Shown in pieces: positions 1-8,570 of a stretch of DNA of 64,000 nucleotides (its first letter is position 1; each line of letters begins with the position of its first letter). Location: assembly GCF_947090785.1 (NCBI RefSeq), contig NZ_OX352320.1, positions 3,399,001 through 3,463,000 of the forward strand. The letters are read 5' to 3'. This stretch comes from Rheinheimera sp. MM224 (GTDB taxonomy: Bacteria > Pseudomonadota > Gammaproteobacteria > Enterobacterales > Alteromonadaceae). The translations under genes were made by a program, and so were the position numbers. The notes beneath the pieces are model-generated. The model did not search any database, was not told the DNA's origin, and saw nothing but the letters and a program-made list of their open reading frames with translations.

Positions 1-879
1 TCCAGCGGTGGTTATATGGCTGCGCAGTTTCAGCTCTCTCATGCCGACTGGGTGAAAGGTGCAGCCATAGTGGCAGCTGGGCCAGTGTATTGTGCGCAGA
101 ATAATTTAATGACAGCTCTGGATCACTGTATTAATAAAGTGGGCAGCCCTATCCCTGTGGCTGACATCAACAAGCAGCTAAAAGACTGGTCGACGCAAGG
201 GTTGCTGGCGTCTGAAGCAGAGATTAAACAAAGTAAAATCTGGTTATTGCACGGCACTGCCGATCAAAAGATCAGCAAAGAAGTGGCGGACGCGCTCCAT
301 CAGCAGTACCAAGAGTGGTTACCACCAGCACAACTGAGTTATGTGCAGGACAAAAACTTCGCTCACCATATGCCGACACTCAACGAAGGCAGCGCGTGCG
401 CTAGCTCCGAAGCGCCGTTTTTAGGCAAATGTAGTTATGATGCGGCAGGTGAAGCGCTGAAGTTTATTCAAGCAAGTTTAAAGACCCCCGCCGATCACAG
501 CAGCGGTACTGTTTATCCAATTGAGCAGCAAAAAATAGCAGGAGATCTGGCAGCCACTATGGCAGAACAAGGTTATGTGTATGTGCCCAAAAGTTGTGAG
601 CAAGGCCAAAGCTGTACTTTGCATATCAGCTTTCATGGCTGTAACCAACATGCCGATGCGGTAGGCATGGCTTATGTCGAAAAAGCGGGCTTTAACCGTT
701 ATGCCGACAGCAACAACATAGTGGTGCTTTATCCGCAAACCCGCGCCTCAAATCTAATGCCAATGAACCCACAAGCCTGTTGGGACTGGTGGGGTTATAC
801 AGATGCCAATTATGCCAACCGTAAAGGTCAGCAAATTCAGGCGGTTGTAAAACTAGCTCAGTCTCTGGGCGCCAGGTAA
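1..879 (+). CDS. PHB depolymerase-like extracellular esterase, 3' part (cut by window start)
   Basis: The reading frame is open from base 1 and starts inside the lipase box (SSGGYMA, the GxSxGG nucleophile elbow), so the N-terminus lies outside the window. The C-terminal half has the family pattern YVPKSC, HGCNQ, GFNRYAD, NIVVLYPQ and ACWDWWGY, typical of extracellular polyhydroxybutyrate depolymerase or feruloyl-esterase-like alpha/beta hydrolases, where the HGC segment supplies the oxyanion region. Several cysteines fit a secreted, disulfide-bonded enzyme. A hairpin terminator follows directly. The exact substrate (PHB, other polyester or a plant ester) cannot be told from this part. Confidence 0.8.
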   Translation, partial: SSGGYMAAQFQLSHADWVKGAAIVAAGPVYCAQNNLMTALDHCINKVGSPIPVADINKQLKDWSTQGLLASEAEIKQSKIWLLHGTADQKISKEVADALHQQYQEWLPPAQLSYVQDKNFAHHMPTLNEGSACASSEAPFLGKCSYDAAGEALKFIQASLKTPADHSSGTVYPIEQQKIAGDLAATMAEQGYVYVPKSCEQGQSCTLHISFHGCNQHADAVGMAYVEKAGFNRYADSNNIVVLYPQTRASNLMPMNPQACWDWWGYTDANYANRKGQQIQAVVKLAQSLGAR

Positions 880-888
880 CTGCAGATG

Positions 889-912
889 AAGCCCAGCTAA
901 GGCTGGGCTTTT
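889..912. terminator. Hairpin terminator between convergent genes
   Basis: The stem GCCCAGC (891-897) pairs with GCTGGGC (902-908) across a TAAG loop and is followed by TTTT on the plus strand. It sits between the esterase and the convergent M61 gene and overlaps the M61 stop codon. Confidence 0.7.
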
Positions 913-2720
913 AACCACAAAGCCCGTTTTGCTAACTGTTCAGCACTCGCCTCTTTGTTTTCAGTCAAGGCCCAGCTCGGATCAGCAGTAAAAGTGACTT
1001 GAGTACTATAGGTTTTACCACGGCTGCTAAAACTCAGCTCTGCTGTATCCCCTACTTTGTAACAGGCCAGTGCTTTGTCCCACTGGGCTTTGGAACCAAG
1101 TTTATAACGCCCCAGTTTTAACAGCACATCGCCTTTCTCCACACCGGCCTGATACAAAGGCGTGCCAATCAGGGGATTGCTGTCTACTTTGAGTTGCTTG
1201 TCCTGCTCCAGCAAAGTCGCTGCAGTTAAAAATGCCTGTGTTGGCTTAGCTACTGCTAACTTCAGCCCCATAGCAGCAAATAAAGCTTCGAACTCTGGTA
1301 ATTGCTGACCCTGGATATAACGGCTAAAGAAATTTTTGGCAAAATCCGGATTGGCTGTAAGCTCCGCCAACGCCTGCAGCAGATCTTGTTCCGCATAAGG
1401 ACGCCCCACTTTACCAAACTCCTGCCACAGCTTTCGCATTAGCAGATCCAGACTTAAGCCTTCAAATTCAGTACGTAAGGTTAAATCCAGCGCCAGCCCC
1501 AGTACTTCACCATAGGTGTAATAAGAGATATAGCTATTGGCATAGTTGGTTGGGTCGACCGATACGGCAGCATCAACAAAAGGTGCCATCTCGCTCATAC
1601 CTGTGGCAGGGAAAAACTGCCGGCCCGGTGAAAGTTTCACTTTGTTTACTGCAGCTACGGTTTTATCCAGATAAGTGGCTAAATCAAAATGGCCAGTCCG
1701 GCTTAACACCAGTTTGCCGTAGTAGTTGGTCACCCCTTCGGCAAACCATAAATTGCGGCTCATATTGGCGCGCTGAAAATCAAAAGGCTCTAAATCAGCC
1801 GGGCGCAGCCGTTCAACATTCCAGGCATGAAAAAACTCGTGTGATAAAGTTTCTATCTGGGCGTAATTTGCCTCTTTGAGTGAACGCTCATCGGTCAGGA
1901 TCGTAGAGTTGCGATGCTCCATACCGTCACCATCCACATAAGGCAGATAGTCGGCAATAAACACATACTGGCCATAATCAAATTGAGGGTATTCGCCAAA
2001 TATTTTCTGCTGCTCAGCCACTACAGCTTTGGCTTTTTCAGTGAAGGTATCCAGTTGTTGTTCAGTGCCCTGATGATGCAAAACCAAATGAATAGTGGCT
2101 TCAGAGTATTGATCAGCCACTTTCCAACTGCGGTTGCTATAAGCACTTAATTCAACCGGACTGTCCATCAGATACTGCAGATCGGGCGCTATGTAACTGC
2201 CATCCGTTTGTAACTGCAACTGAGTCGCAACTTTCCAGCGCGCATCGGGTAACTCAAAACGTAAAGAGGCGCTTTGCTGTGCATAATCATCAGCAAACAG
2301 CAAAGTAGCAGGCATATTTAAATGGGCGTGAGTACGGTCTATCTGGCTATAGGTGCCGTCCCCCCAATCGCCGTACAAACGGTAATTGATGATCACAGTG
2401 CCATCGTGCTGCCCTACCGACCACTGGCTTGGGTTAATACGCTGCACAGATAAAACTTTGCCTGTGCTATCTGTGGCTTTTAAATCGTAGATATTTTTAG
2501 CAAAGGCATGAGGCGCGTAACGGCCAGGGGAAGCGCTACTCATACTCAGCAATAAATTAGCTGAACTGACGCCTTCAAACCGCGCCTGAATAGCGGCTTC
2601 ATGGTGCGCTGCGTTGTTAAACGACAACTGATAACTGACCGCTGGTTTAACCGGAGTTTCTGCCGCCAACAGGCTGAAACTAAACAAAGTGAATGAAGAC
2701 AAGGCAAAAAGCAGGCGCAC
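897..2720 (-). CDS. M61 family metallopeptidase (glycyl aminopeptidase type) with C-terminal PDZ domain
   Basis: This is a periplasmic zinc aminopeptidase of family M61. From the chosen GTG start the protein has a signal peptide (hydrophobic stretch ending in LLAAE), an M61 N-terminal beta domain, the catalytic HEFFHAW motif at about residues 294-300 with a following NVERLRP block, and a PDZ-like domain near the C-terminus (TPLYQAGVEKGDVLLKLG). I chose GTG at 2720 because AAGGA lies about 7 bases upstream and the signal peptide then starts at residue 1. An in-frame ATG at 2780 would add 20 unlikely residues. It is transcribed alone, and in vivo substrates are unknown. Confidence 0.85.
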   Translation of the reverse strand: MRLLFALSSFTLFSFSLLAAETPVKPAVSYQLSFNNAAHHEAAIQARFEGVSSANLLLSMSSASPGRYAPHAFAKNIYDLKATDSTGKVLSVQRINPSQWSVGQHDGTVIINYRLYGDWGDGTYSQIDRTHAHLNMPATLLFADDYAQQSASLRFELPDARWKVATQLQLQTDGSYIAPDLQYLMDSPVELSAYSNRSWKVADQYSEATIHLVLHHQGTEQQLDTFTEKAKAVVAEQQKIFGEYPQFDYGQYVFIADYLPYVDGDGMEHRNSTILTDERSLKEANYAQIETLSHEFFHAWNVERLRPADLEPFDFQRANMSRNLWFAEGVTNYYGKLVLSRTGHFDLATYLDKTVAAVNKVKLSPGRQFFPATGMSEMAPFVDAAVSVDPTNYANSYISYYTYGEVLGLALDLTLRTEFEGLSLDLLMRKLWQEFGKVGRPYAEQDLLQALAELTANPDFAKNFFSRYIQGQQLPEFEALFAAMGLKLAVAKPTQAFLTAATLLEQDKQLKVDSNPLIGTPLYQAGVEKGDVLLKLGRYKLGSKAQWDKALACYKVGDTAELSFSSRGKTYSTQVTFTADPSWALTENKEASAEQLAKRALWLKAQP

Positions 2721-2913
2721 TACAACATCCTTTCTTAAAGTGTGAAGCTCTACCATAGAGCAATTGACGACGTACTCCAATCTGCATTAGTGCACTTCAT
2801 CGCAAAAACAAAGCCATGCACAGAATTTCGCCTGCAAAGGCTGATAAAGCTGTGGTGCAGAGCTTGTGGCTGTTGAATAATAAAGCCTGATACAGCACAG
2901 AAGGAGCAATCAG

Positions 2914-3582
2914 GTGGTTCAGGCAGTTATTTTTGATATGGATGGGGTATTAATTGATTCTGAACCTTATTGGGCTGAAGCCGAGCAGCATGTGTTTCGC
3001 CAATTAGGCGTAAAGCTGGATCCGGCCATTACCTCACAAACCAGCGGCATGACGACCAGAGCTGTGACCGAACTCTGGTTTAAGCATTCGCCATGGCAGG
3101 ATTTAACCATTGAACAAACCGAACAGGCCGTCATCGATTACGTTGCTTTGGCCGTGCTGGAACGTGGTGTGGTGAAAAAAGGTGCACTGGAGTTGTTGCA
3201 ACAACTGCAAAGCTGGCAAATTCCGGTCGCACTAGCCACCAACTCACCAGGTTCTCTGATGAACACTGTGCTGGATAAACTACAAATTCGCCCGTACTTT
3301 CAGGCGCTTTGCTCTATCGAGCTAGTCACACAAGGTAAACCTAAACCAGAAATTTACCATTTAGCTGCCAGCAAGTTAGGTGTGGCTTCAGAACATTGTC
3401 TGGTATTTGAAGACTCAGTCACAGGTTTAACAGCAGCCAAAGCAGCAGGTATGAAAGTAGTAGCCCTGCCGGCTGAACATCACTGGCACAGGGCAGAATA
3501 CGATCAGGCCGAAAGCCGCTTAAAGTGTTTTAGCGAAATTCATTCAGAGCATTTTCGGGCTTGGGGATTTGAGCTGAGGTAA
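2914..3582 (+). CDS. HAD-superfamily sugar-phosphatase (HxpB/YniC-like)
   Basis: Haloacid dehalogenase-type phosphatase of 222 residues. Motif I is FDMDGVLIDSEPYW (residues 8-21, nucleophile Asp9 and acid/base Asp11), motif II is ALATNSP, the lysine is in QGKPKPEIY, and motif III is VFEDSVTGLTAAKAAG. The helical cap between motifs I and II and the length match the hexitol/2-deoxyglucose-6-phosphate phosphatase group. It starts with GTG, with AAGGAG (2901-2906) seven bases upstream. It is a single gene ending just before a strong terminator and the island boundary. Substrate is not determinable by sequence alone. Confidence 0.85.
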   Translation: MVQAVIFDMDGVLIDSEPYWAEAEQHVFRQLGVKLDPAITSQTSGMTTRAVTELWFKHSPWQDLTIEQTEQAVIDYVALAVLERGVVKKGALELLQQLQSWQIPVALATNSPGSLMNTVLDKLQIRPYFQALCSIELVTQGKPKPEIYHLAASKLGVASEHCLVFEDSVTGLTAAKAAGMKVVALPAEHHWHRAEYDQAESRLKCFSEIHSEHFRAWGFELR

Positions 3583-3623
3583 TTGGATTCAGGCTCCATC
3601 CTGCTGAATGACAGAAAACAAAA

Positions 3624-3655
3624 AGCCCGTCACAAGGACGGGCTGTTTGTTTTTT
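3624..3655. terminator. Strong bidirectional terminator at the island's left border
   Basis: AGCCCGTC (3624-3631) pairs with GACGGGCT (3637-3644), followed by a T-rich tract on the plus strand. On the minus strand the hairpin is also followed by TTTTTG. It therefore ends the HAD gene and probably was the original terminator of the tRNA operon before the island separated the two. Confidence 0.8.
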
Positions 3656-3656
3656 A

Positions 3657-3709
3657 TGGTGCCCAGAGGCGGAATCGAACCACCGACACGCGGATTTTCA
3701 ATCCGCTGC
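3657..3709. repeat. attL: 53-bp duplicate of tRNA-Phe 3' end
   Basis: It is identical to 46092-46144. It covers acceptor 3' strand, T arm, variable loop and anticodon stem of tRNA-Phe in minus orientation. The match breaks at 3710 on the inner side and at 3656 on the outer side, where the right copy has different bases. Confidence 0.93.
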
Positions 3710-4455
3710 ATAAATCAGATTAACCAGTTGATTTTATACGAATCTTACTGAAATCCCTTCCAAATAAATCTCCGATTAACTGCGCTGTAATACGCGCCAG
3801 TTCTGGAATCGCATCTGCGTTTTTGGAGCTGATAACAGGAGATTTGCCTATCGAATAAACCCATCAATCCGGGTCAGAAACGACAAAGCCGAGCGGCAAA
3901 CTCGGCTTTGTTTGTGAACAGTCAATGAGCAGCGACTATCCAAAATCAGTTTGATATTAACTGAGGGGCACCCCTTTGTCTATCAAAAGTCTACTGCTCT
4001 TTGACCAGTTTCTACCCTAGCCACCCAACCCGTTGATTCACCGGATTGGGCAATGCTGTGGGTGGTAGGAGTTAGTGACGCCTGCGCAGCATTGAATTGT
4101 GCCTACAGGGGTAACCAGCAACAGGCATACGGAGATTTGTCGGATCGTCGGGAGCGCATATTGGTCTTTTTAGAGATCTTGCGTTGTTAAATTCGATCTG
4201 GCGCGAAATCTGGCTGGGTGGTAACGACAGAACGGCATGGCAACCGTTTACCAATAATTCGCGCAGTTTATAGACCCGTCGTTGGGGCTATTACCTGGAT
4301 TAAAACCGTAGCGGCTCCGTGGGCATCAAATCCAGCACAGACAGCCATAGGATTAGTTTCCTAGGGTTTGTCTTTAGCTGAATTTTCCTTCGCTCACCTT
4401 TGAACATCTCACTTATAAGCAATAGTAAACAGCATTAACTAAAGGATCTGAAACA
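3710..4455. other. Non-coding left end of island, candidate oriT region
   Basis: No convincing gene is present. It holds a strong hairpin (3884-3893 pairs with 3901-3910). Closer to the mobilization genes are two inverted repeats: CTGGATT (4295-4301) with AATCCAG (4329-4335), and TAGGA (4348-4352) with TCCTA (4359-4363). Relaxase operons usually have their transfer origin directly upstream, so the oriT is most likely at about 4000-4440. I cannot name a nic site. Confidence 0.4.
3884..3914 (+). terminator. Hairpin with T tract inside attL-proximal non-coding DNA
   Basis: CAAAGCCGAG (3884-3893) and CTCGGCTTTG (3901-3910) form a perfect 10-bp stem with a 7-base loop, followed by TTTG. It may block transcription entering the island from the chromosome. 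Confidence 0.6.
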
Positions 4456-5079
4456 ATGACCCAGCGAATACTGAAAAACACCGGAATAATAGCGCTGCAT
4501 CTAAGCGAAATAGAGTTGATTTCGATAGACCGAGTTGCTCGATGTAATCGAGTATCAAGATCCGCTGCAGTACAGAATGCGATTCAAAACAGTCCATTAC
4601 GAGCAATATTTTCAAAACATTTGGAAAAGCAGCTTAAAACAAAACTACAAGCACTCAGAGACGCTGCATGCCAACAAGATCTATTGAAATTACAGCAACT
4701 TTGCGATGATCTTATTGTTGTACCGCAAGAGATACTAATCAGGTTTAAAAACTACCAACAACCAGCACCCATGAAATTTATACCGCGAAAACATGATGGT
4801 ATAACCAAAACAACAAGCGCTCGCTTAACACCAGAAGCGGTCGAAAGCCTTCAAGATATCTGCTGGCTCTCAGGGCTAACAATTACTGACGCTGTCATCA
4901 GGCTTGTTAAACACCGACATATACCCGATAGGCAAGTAACAAAAATACGATTGCTGTTACAGCATGCCATAAAAACACTCAGACAAATTAGTTCAGAAAG
5001 CTCGACTATCCATGAAATCGCAAAAGCTTGCGCCATTGAATTTGAACGCACTTATGGGAGGTTAAACAATGATTGTTAA
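4456..5079 (+). CDS. Relaxosome accessory (MobC-like) DNA-binding protein
   Basis: A 207-residue basic protein directly upstream of the relaxase, overlapping it by 11 bases, which suggests translational coupling. The sequence has two similar halves. Each has a short strand then helices of ribbon-helix-helix flavour: IIALHLSEIELISIDRVAR, and KTTSARLTPEAVESLQDI with ITDAVIRLVKHR. By position and character it is the protein that binds oriT and assists the relaxase. The name MobC is used for the role only; I did not see a diagnostic family motif. AAAGGATCTG lies upstream of the ATG as ribosome binding site. Confidence 0.55.
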   Translation: MTQRILKNTGIIALHLSEIELISIDRVARCNRVSRSAAVQNAIQNSPLRAIFSKHLEKQLKTKLQALRDAACQQDLLKLQQLCDDLIVVPQEILIRFKNYQQPAPMKFIPRKHDGITKTTSARLTPEAVESLQDICWLSGLTITDAVIRLVKHRHIPDRQVTKIRLLLQHAIKTLRQISSESSTIHEIAKACAIEFERTYGRLNNDC

Positions 5080-6424
5080 ACTTGTTGCAGCACCGTTTAA
5101 ACGTGCTAAAGAAGCTCGCCGAATCGAACTTTTGATTCCTTATATTACAAATCCGGAGAAGTCGAACAGTCCGGACGACCACTCTTCGCCTAGCGTTGAG
5201 GAAACATGTAACTACTTCAGCGCAGTGAACTACTTTTGTAACCCAACTGACATTAACGCACTTTGCCAAGAAACCATTGATCTGGCAGAGCAAAAACATT
5301 CAAATGCAGTGGACGTAATCAATCACTTAATCCTAACATGTGACGAACTTCGGAACGCTACTAATCAAGACATCGATTTTGTAGTCAACGCCCTGATAAC
5401 AAAACTCAATTTACTTGATTGCCAATATTTGTATGGACGTCACGATGACTCAGAATCTACACACATTCATCTTATGATCAACAGAGTAAATCCAGCGACT
5501 TACCAAACTCACTGTATTAATAACTACCCCGCGTTAAAGAGCAAGCAGAAGACTTCTAAACTACATAAACATAAATCAAAGGTCAGTTCTAATAAACCCA
5601 CCAAGCCAACTTACACGGAAATTGAATTAAAAACTGGTTTTGAAAATACGGAAACGACCCTCAGTACAATTATTGCGCCTATTGTGGACTCTTCTAGAAC
5701 ATGGGGCTATCTGCATCTGCAACTTCGTGAACTGGGCATGTCACTTTCGAAAACTAGGTGTGGGTTTGTAATTACTGCGGGCAGCCATTGCTTAAAAACA
5801 GAAATCATTAATCAGCGTTTTTCTAAGGAAAATCTTGAATCAAGATTTGGAACCTTCGTTAAACAATTAACGCCAATAACCACACAATTCAATTTAGAAC
5901 TTCCAGAAACACCTATTCAGTTGATCACTGATGACAAGCTGAGGAGAGTTGTTTTTCAGATTTATTTGCAAGAGCGGGAAGCTTTTTTTAACCTAAAAGC
6001 GTTTCTAGACAAAAGTGACTCTGAAGCATACGAAAAAGAAATTGAAGACTACAAAATCGTTATTAATTCGAAACTTAAGCAGCTTGTCTCAGTAAGCAAG
6101 TCGAGTGGCGATGAAATTGCAAAAAATCTGAGCGAACAACTAGAATTTTATAAAATCGAACGCCAAGCTTATTGGCAAAAAAATTCAATTAAACTGTCAT
6201 CGGTACAAGCTCACCACTTCGACAAATGGTGTGCTAAACGAAACATAGATTTTAAGCTATTTTATCAACTCTCTGCGAAGAAAAACTTGGACGAACAACG
6301 ATTGAAAATACGGCTAGATCGAGCCAAAGAAACCCCTCTTGATAGAATAGACTATGACTTGTCAATTTTGCCCGCTCCAGAACCAGAGGTTTTATTTGGG
6401 TGGATTAATTCCAAAGTTGGTTAA
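5069..6424 (+). CDS. Relaxase / mobilization nuclease, MOBP-like
   Basis: A 451-residue DNA strand-transferase expected to nick oriT and lead the strand during mobilization. Near the N-terminus is PYITNPEKS, resembling MOBP motif I, with Tyr25 as likely nucleophile. The three-histidine metal motif is clear: H125-D-D-(4)-H132-x-H134 followed by LMINRVNP (residues 135-142), the HxDxxxxHxHxxxNRV pattern of Relaxase/Mobilisation nuclease domains. The remainder is Lys/Glu-rich and helical with no primase or helicase motif recognised. It overlaps the accessory gene by 11 bases. AT-rich codon use differs from the chromosomal genes, in line with transfer. Confidence 0.8.
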   Translation: MIVKLVAAPFKRAKEARRIELLIPYITNPEKSNSPDDHSSPSVEETCNYFSAVNYFCNPTDINALCQETIDLAEQKHSNAVDVINHLILTCDELRNATNQDIDFVVNALITKLNLLDCQYLYGRHDDSESTHIHLMINRVNPATYQTHCINNYPALKSKQKTSKLHKHKSKVSSNKPTKPTYTEIELKTGFENTETTLSTIIAPIVDSSRTWGYLHLQLRELGMSLSKTRCGFVITAGSHCLKTEIINQRFSKENLESRFGTFVKQLTPITTQFNLELPETPIQLITDDKLRRVVFQIYLQEREAFFNLKAFLDKSDSEAYEKEIEDYKIVINSKLKQLVSVSKSSGDEIAKNLSEQLEFYKIERQAYWQKNSIKLSSVQAHHFDKWCAKRNIDFKLFYQLSAKKNLDEQRLKIRLDRAKETPLDRIDYDLSILPAPEPEVLFGWINSKVG

Positions 6425-6575
6425 CCCACAGTTTTATATAAAGCTGTCTCCATGCAGATATAACTGCACTACTCACAATCACGACTGGCTTTCAATCGAA
6501 CATTTTTAGTAACCAAGCGTGATTTACTCTGACAGTCATCTGAGAGTGAGAAGCCGTTTTTCAAAACTGGGGATA

Positions 6576-6627
6576 TTGAAAAAACAAATGTCGGCTTTGC
6601 CTTATTTGCAGACATTCGATTTTTTGA
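6576..6627. repeat. Imperfect palindromic repeat, copy 1
   Basis: Arms 6576-6592 and 6611-6627 are inverted repeats with a few mismatches. The centre GCTTTGCCTTATTTG (6594-6608) and much of both arms recur in opposite orientation at 41172-41232. The rest of 6425-6720 shows no supportable gene; an open frame at 6519-6722 simply crosses this repeat. Confidence 0.65.
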
Positions 6628-6720
6628 GGACTGATGAGCGTATTGATCACTGCTATGGACGAATCCATCAATTTATAAGATCGAACGTTAAGATAACAAC
6701 GTCTGGTTCAGTTCAAAGAT

Positions 6721-6748
6721 AGCTTCAACTGTGCTTACAGTTGAAGCT
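6721..6748. terminator. 12-bp perfect stem-loop downstream of the Omp85 gene
   Basis: AGCTTCAACTGT (6721-6732) pairs perfectly with ACAGTTGAAGCT (6737-6748) over a 4-base loop. It lies just past the stop of the minus-strand operon and probably ends or stabilises its mRNA. There is no clear T run on either side, so it may not be a classical intrinsic terminator. Confidence 0.5.
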
Positions 6749-6779
6749 CTGTAACATTAACTTGAAAAGTACAAATCAA

Positions 6780-8528
6780 TTAAAACCTCTCTTCAACTTT
6801 CAACTGAATTTCCCACGAGTTCACATCTTTTGCTCCACCCACAGGTTTTGACAAATCAACATGAATGACATGATTATTGCTTGAGCGTGAGGAGTAAAAA
6901 CGAGCGCCAATACCGACAGAACCAATCCACTGATCTGTGAAGTTTTCAGCCAGTAAATCGGCCTTAGAACGGAAGCCGTTCAGCTCGGCATTTTGTTCGA
7001 TATCGCCACCACTGGCTCGCCCAGCATCTGCGAACGCCACAAATCCCAAATCGAGGAGTTGGTAGATGTTAATCTGTGGATACCAGCGAAGCTCTGCTGT
7101 ACTTAACCAGCGCTGAGTGCCTTGCTGGTATTGAACAGGATAGCCACGCAACCCTGTTTCACCACCCAAATCAAGAGGTTGATCCAGGTAGTTGCGGCTG
7201 CGTTGATCGTATTGAAGTTTAGTGTAAAAGGTAAACTCTTTACTCAGACGATAAAAGTCCTCGGCTTTTGCTGAGGCGATGATCTGATCACCGCCGCGTA
7301 CACCTAACATGGCATCCAGTTGCAGTGCGAGCAGTGTTAGGTGTTCTGAATCTCCAAAGCCTTTTTCAGAGAGCCAATGTGCTTGATAGCCAAGTGTCTC
7401 ATCGTTTGCCAAATCAGATGTTTGGACACCAATCCTTGCCTGATGGTGCCAGCCTAAATTGATATCCTCACTGTGATTAATCAGATAAACATCAGACAGC
7501 ACCTGGTATTTATGTTCTTTGTAGTCGAGACCTATCCAGGGGTACTGGTAACTCCTGTCCTCTGGTAAAGCCAACGAAGGTTGAAACAGGTCGTCTGTAA
7601 ACTGCCATTGCTGCGAACTATAACCTGCCAATAGCCTTAAACTGGTACGCTCCCGATAATCCAGAAGCCAACCCGTTTGAAGATCAATCTCTTTTTGCAG
7701 GGTAATGAATCGGTTCTCAAGATCACCATTGTGATAAATTTGGTCTAGTCTTTCATCGCTGAGCCAGCCTGCTTTATACATCCGCTCTGTACTATCCTGA
7801 TAAAAGGGCTTTTCAAGCTGGAACTGAGTTCGACGGCCATCGTTATTCTCTGTCCATTCAAGATCGACATAGCTGTGATCCAGTTCAGGATACCCGAGCA
7901 AAGACAACGGACTCGATACTTTAAATTCATAGCCCTGGCGTAAATAATCGGATTGATATTTTACGGAAGTACGAACTCCATACCCCAAGAAATTATCTTC
8001 TTTAAAACCAAAAGAGTATTTATTTTTGCCACTGGTGCGGCCCAGTCCAAGGTTGGGTAGCAAGCTCCAGTTATCCCAGGTTTCTACTTTCACGCTTTTA
8101 CTGCCATCAGGATGACAAGGCTCAACCACACTAACTCGCGCATCACGTACATAGGATTTCTCACGCAGTAGACGCTCCGCTTCTGCTAAATCATCCGTCG
8201 TGACTTGTTCACCAGGTTTAATACTTAACTCTTTTCGCAGTGCAGATTCTTTACTATTGATATGTAGCCAGTTGGCAAAGTGGTGCAACCAAATCGTATC
8301 GGGTGCGTTTTCATCAAAAATAGGATTGGAGACAATTTCAATCGAATGCACCTGAAAAGGTGGTCCAGCAAGTTCCGCCGCTCCGGTCTTCTCATCCGCA
8401 GACTTTTCCGCTCCGGAGTCTTTTTTAACAAACTCACATAAGTGTTCAAAGGTGACTTCCTGAGCCTGTGCTGCGTTACCGGCTAACGCGGCCAGTAAAG
8501 CGAGACAAAGCCGACTTAAATTATGCAT
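6780..8528 (-). CDS. Omp85-superfamily outer membrane protein with POTRA domain (TamA/surface-antigen type)
   Basis: A 582-residue protein. The signal peptide ends at ALAGNAAQAQ. A periplasmic POTRA-like region follows (about 55-165, with ELSIKPGEQVTTDDLAEAERLLREK). The rest is a 16-strand-type barrel with alternating aromatic strands and the Omp85 lid-loop motif GGETGLRGYPVQY near residue 450. It ends in the aromatic residue expected of a barrel (VEERF). It is the last gene of the pap2-eptA operon, 42 bases after eptA. Omp85 relatives insert or export outer membrane components; here the link to lipid A modification genes suggests an envelope role, which is inference. It is shorter than BamA (one POTRA rather than five). 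Confidence 0.8.
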   Translation of the reverse strand: MHNLSRLCLALLAALAGNAAQAQEVTFEHLCEFVKKDSGAEKSADEKTGAAELAGPPFQVHSIEIVSNPIFDENAPDTIWLHHFANWLHINSKESALRKELSIKPGEQVTTDDLAEAERLLREKSYVRDARVSVVEPCHPDGSKSVKVETWDNWSLLPNLGLGRTSGKNKYSFGFKEDNFLGYGVRTSVKYQSDYLRQGYEFKVSSPLSLLGYPELDHSYVDLEWTENNDGRRTQFQLEKPFYQDSTERMYKAGWLSDERLDQIYHNGDLENRFITLQKEIDLQTGWLLDYRERTSLRLLAGYSSQQWQFTDDLFQPSLALPEDRSYQYPWIGLDYKEHKYQVLSDVYLINHSEDINLGWHHQARIGVQTSDLANDETLGYQAHWLSEKGFGDSEHLTLLALQLDAMLGVRGGDQIIASAKAEDFYRLSKEFTFYTKLQYDQRSRNYLDQPLDLGGETGLRGYPVQYQQGTQRWLSTAELRWYPQINIYQLLDLGFVAFADAGRASGGDIEQNAELNGFRSKADLLAENFTDQWIGSVGIGARFYSSRSSNNHVIHVDLSKPVGGAKDVNSWEIQLKVEERF

Positions 8529-8570
8529 ACCAACTCCACTGGCACCAGGCCTGTAATGGACACCTAGGGA

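Noticed and set aside
4072..4254. 60-codon minus-strand frame in the left non-coding region
   Set aside because: No binding site, no recognisable protein pattern, and it lies where the transfer origin is expected.
6519..6722. 67-codon frame downstream of the relaxase
   Set aside because: It runs through the palindromic repeat and has no family resemblance.
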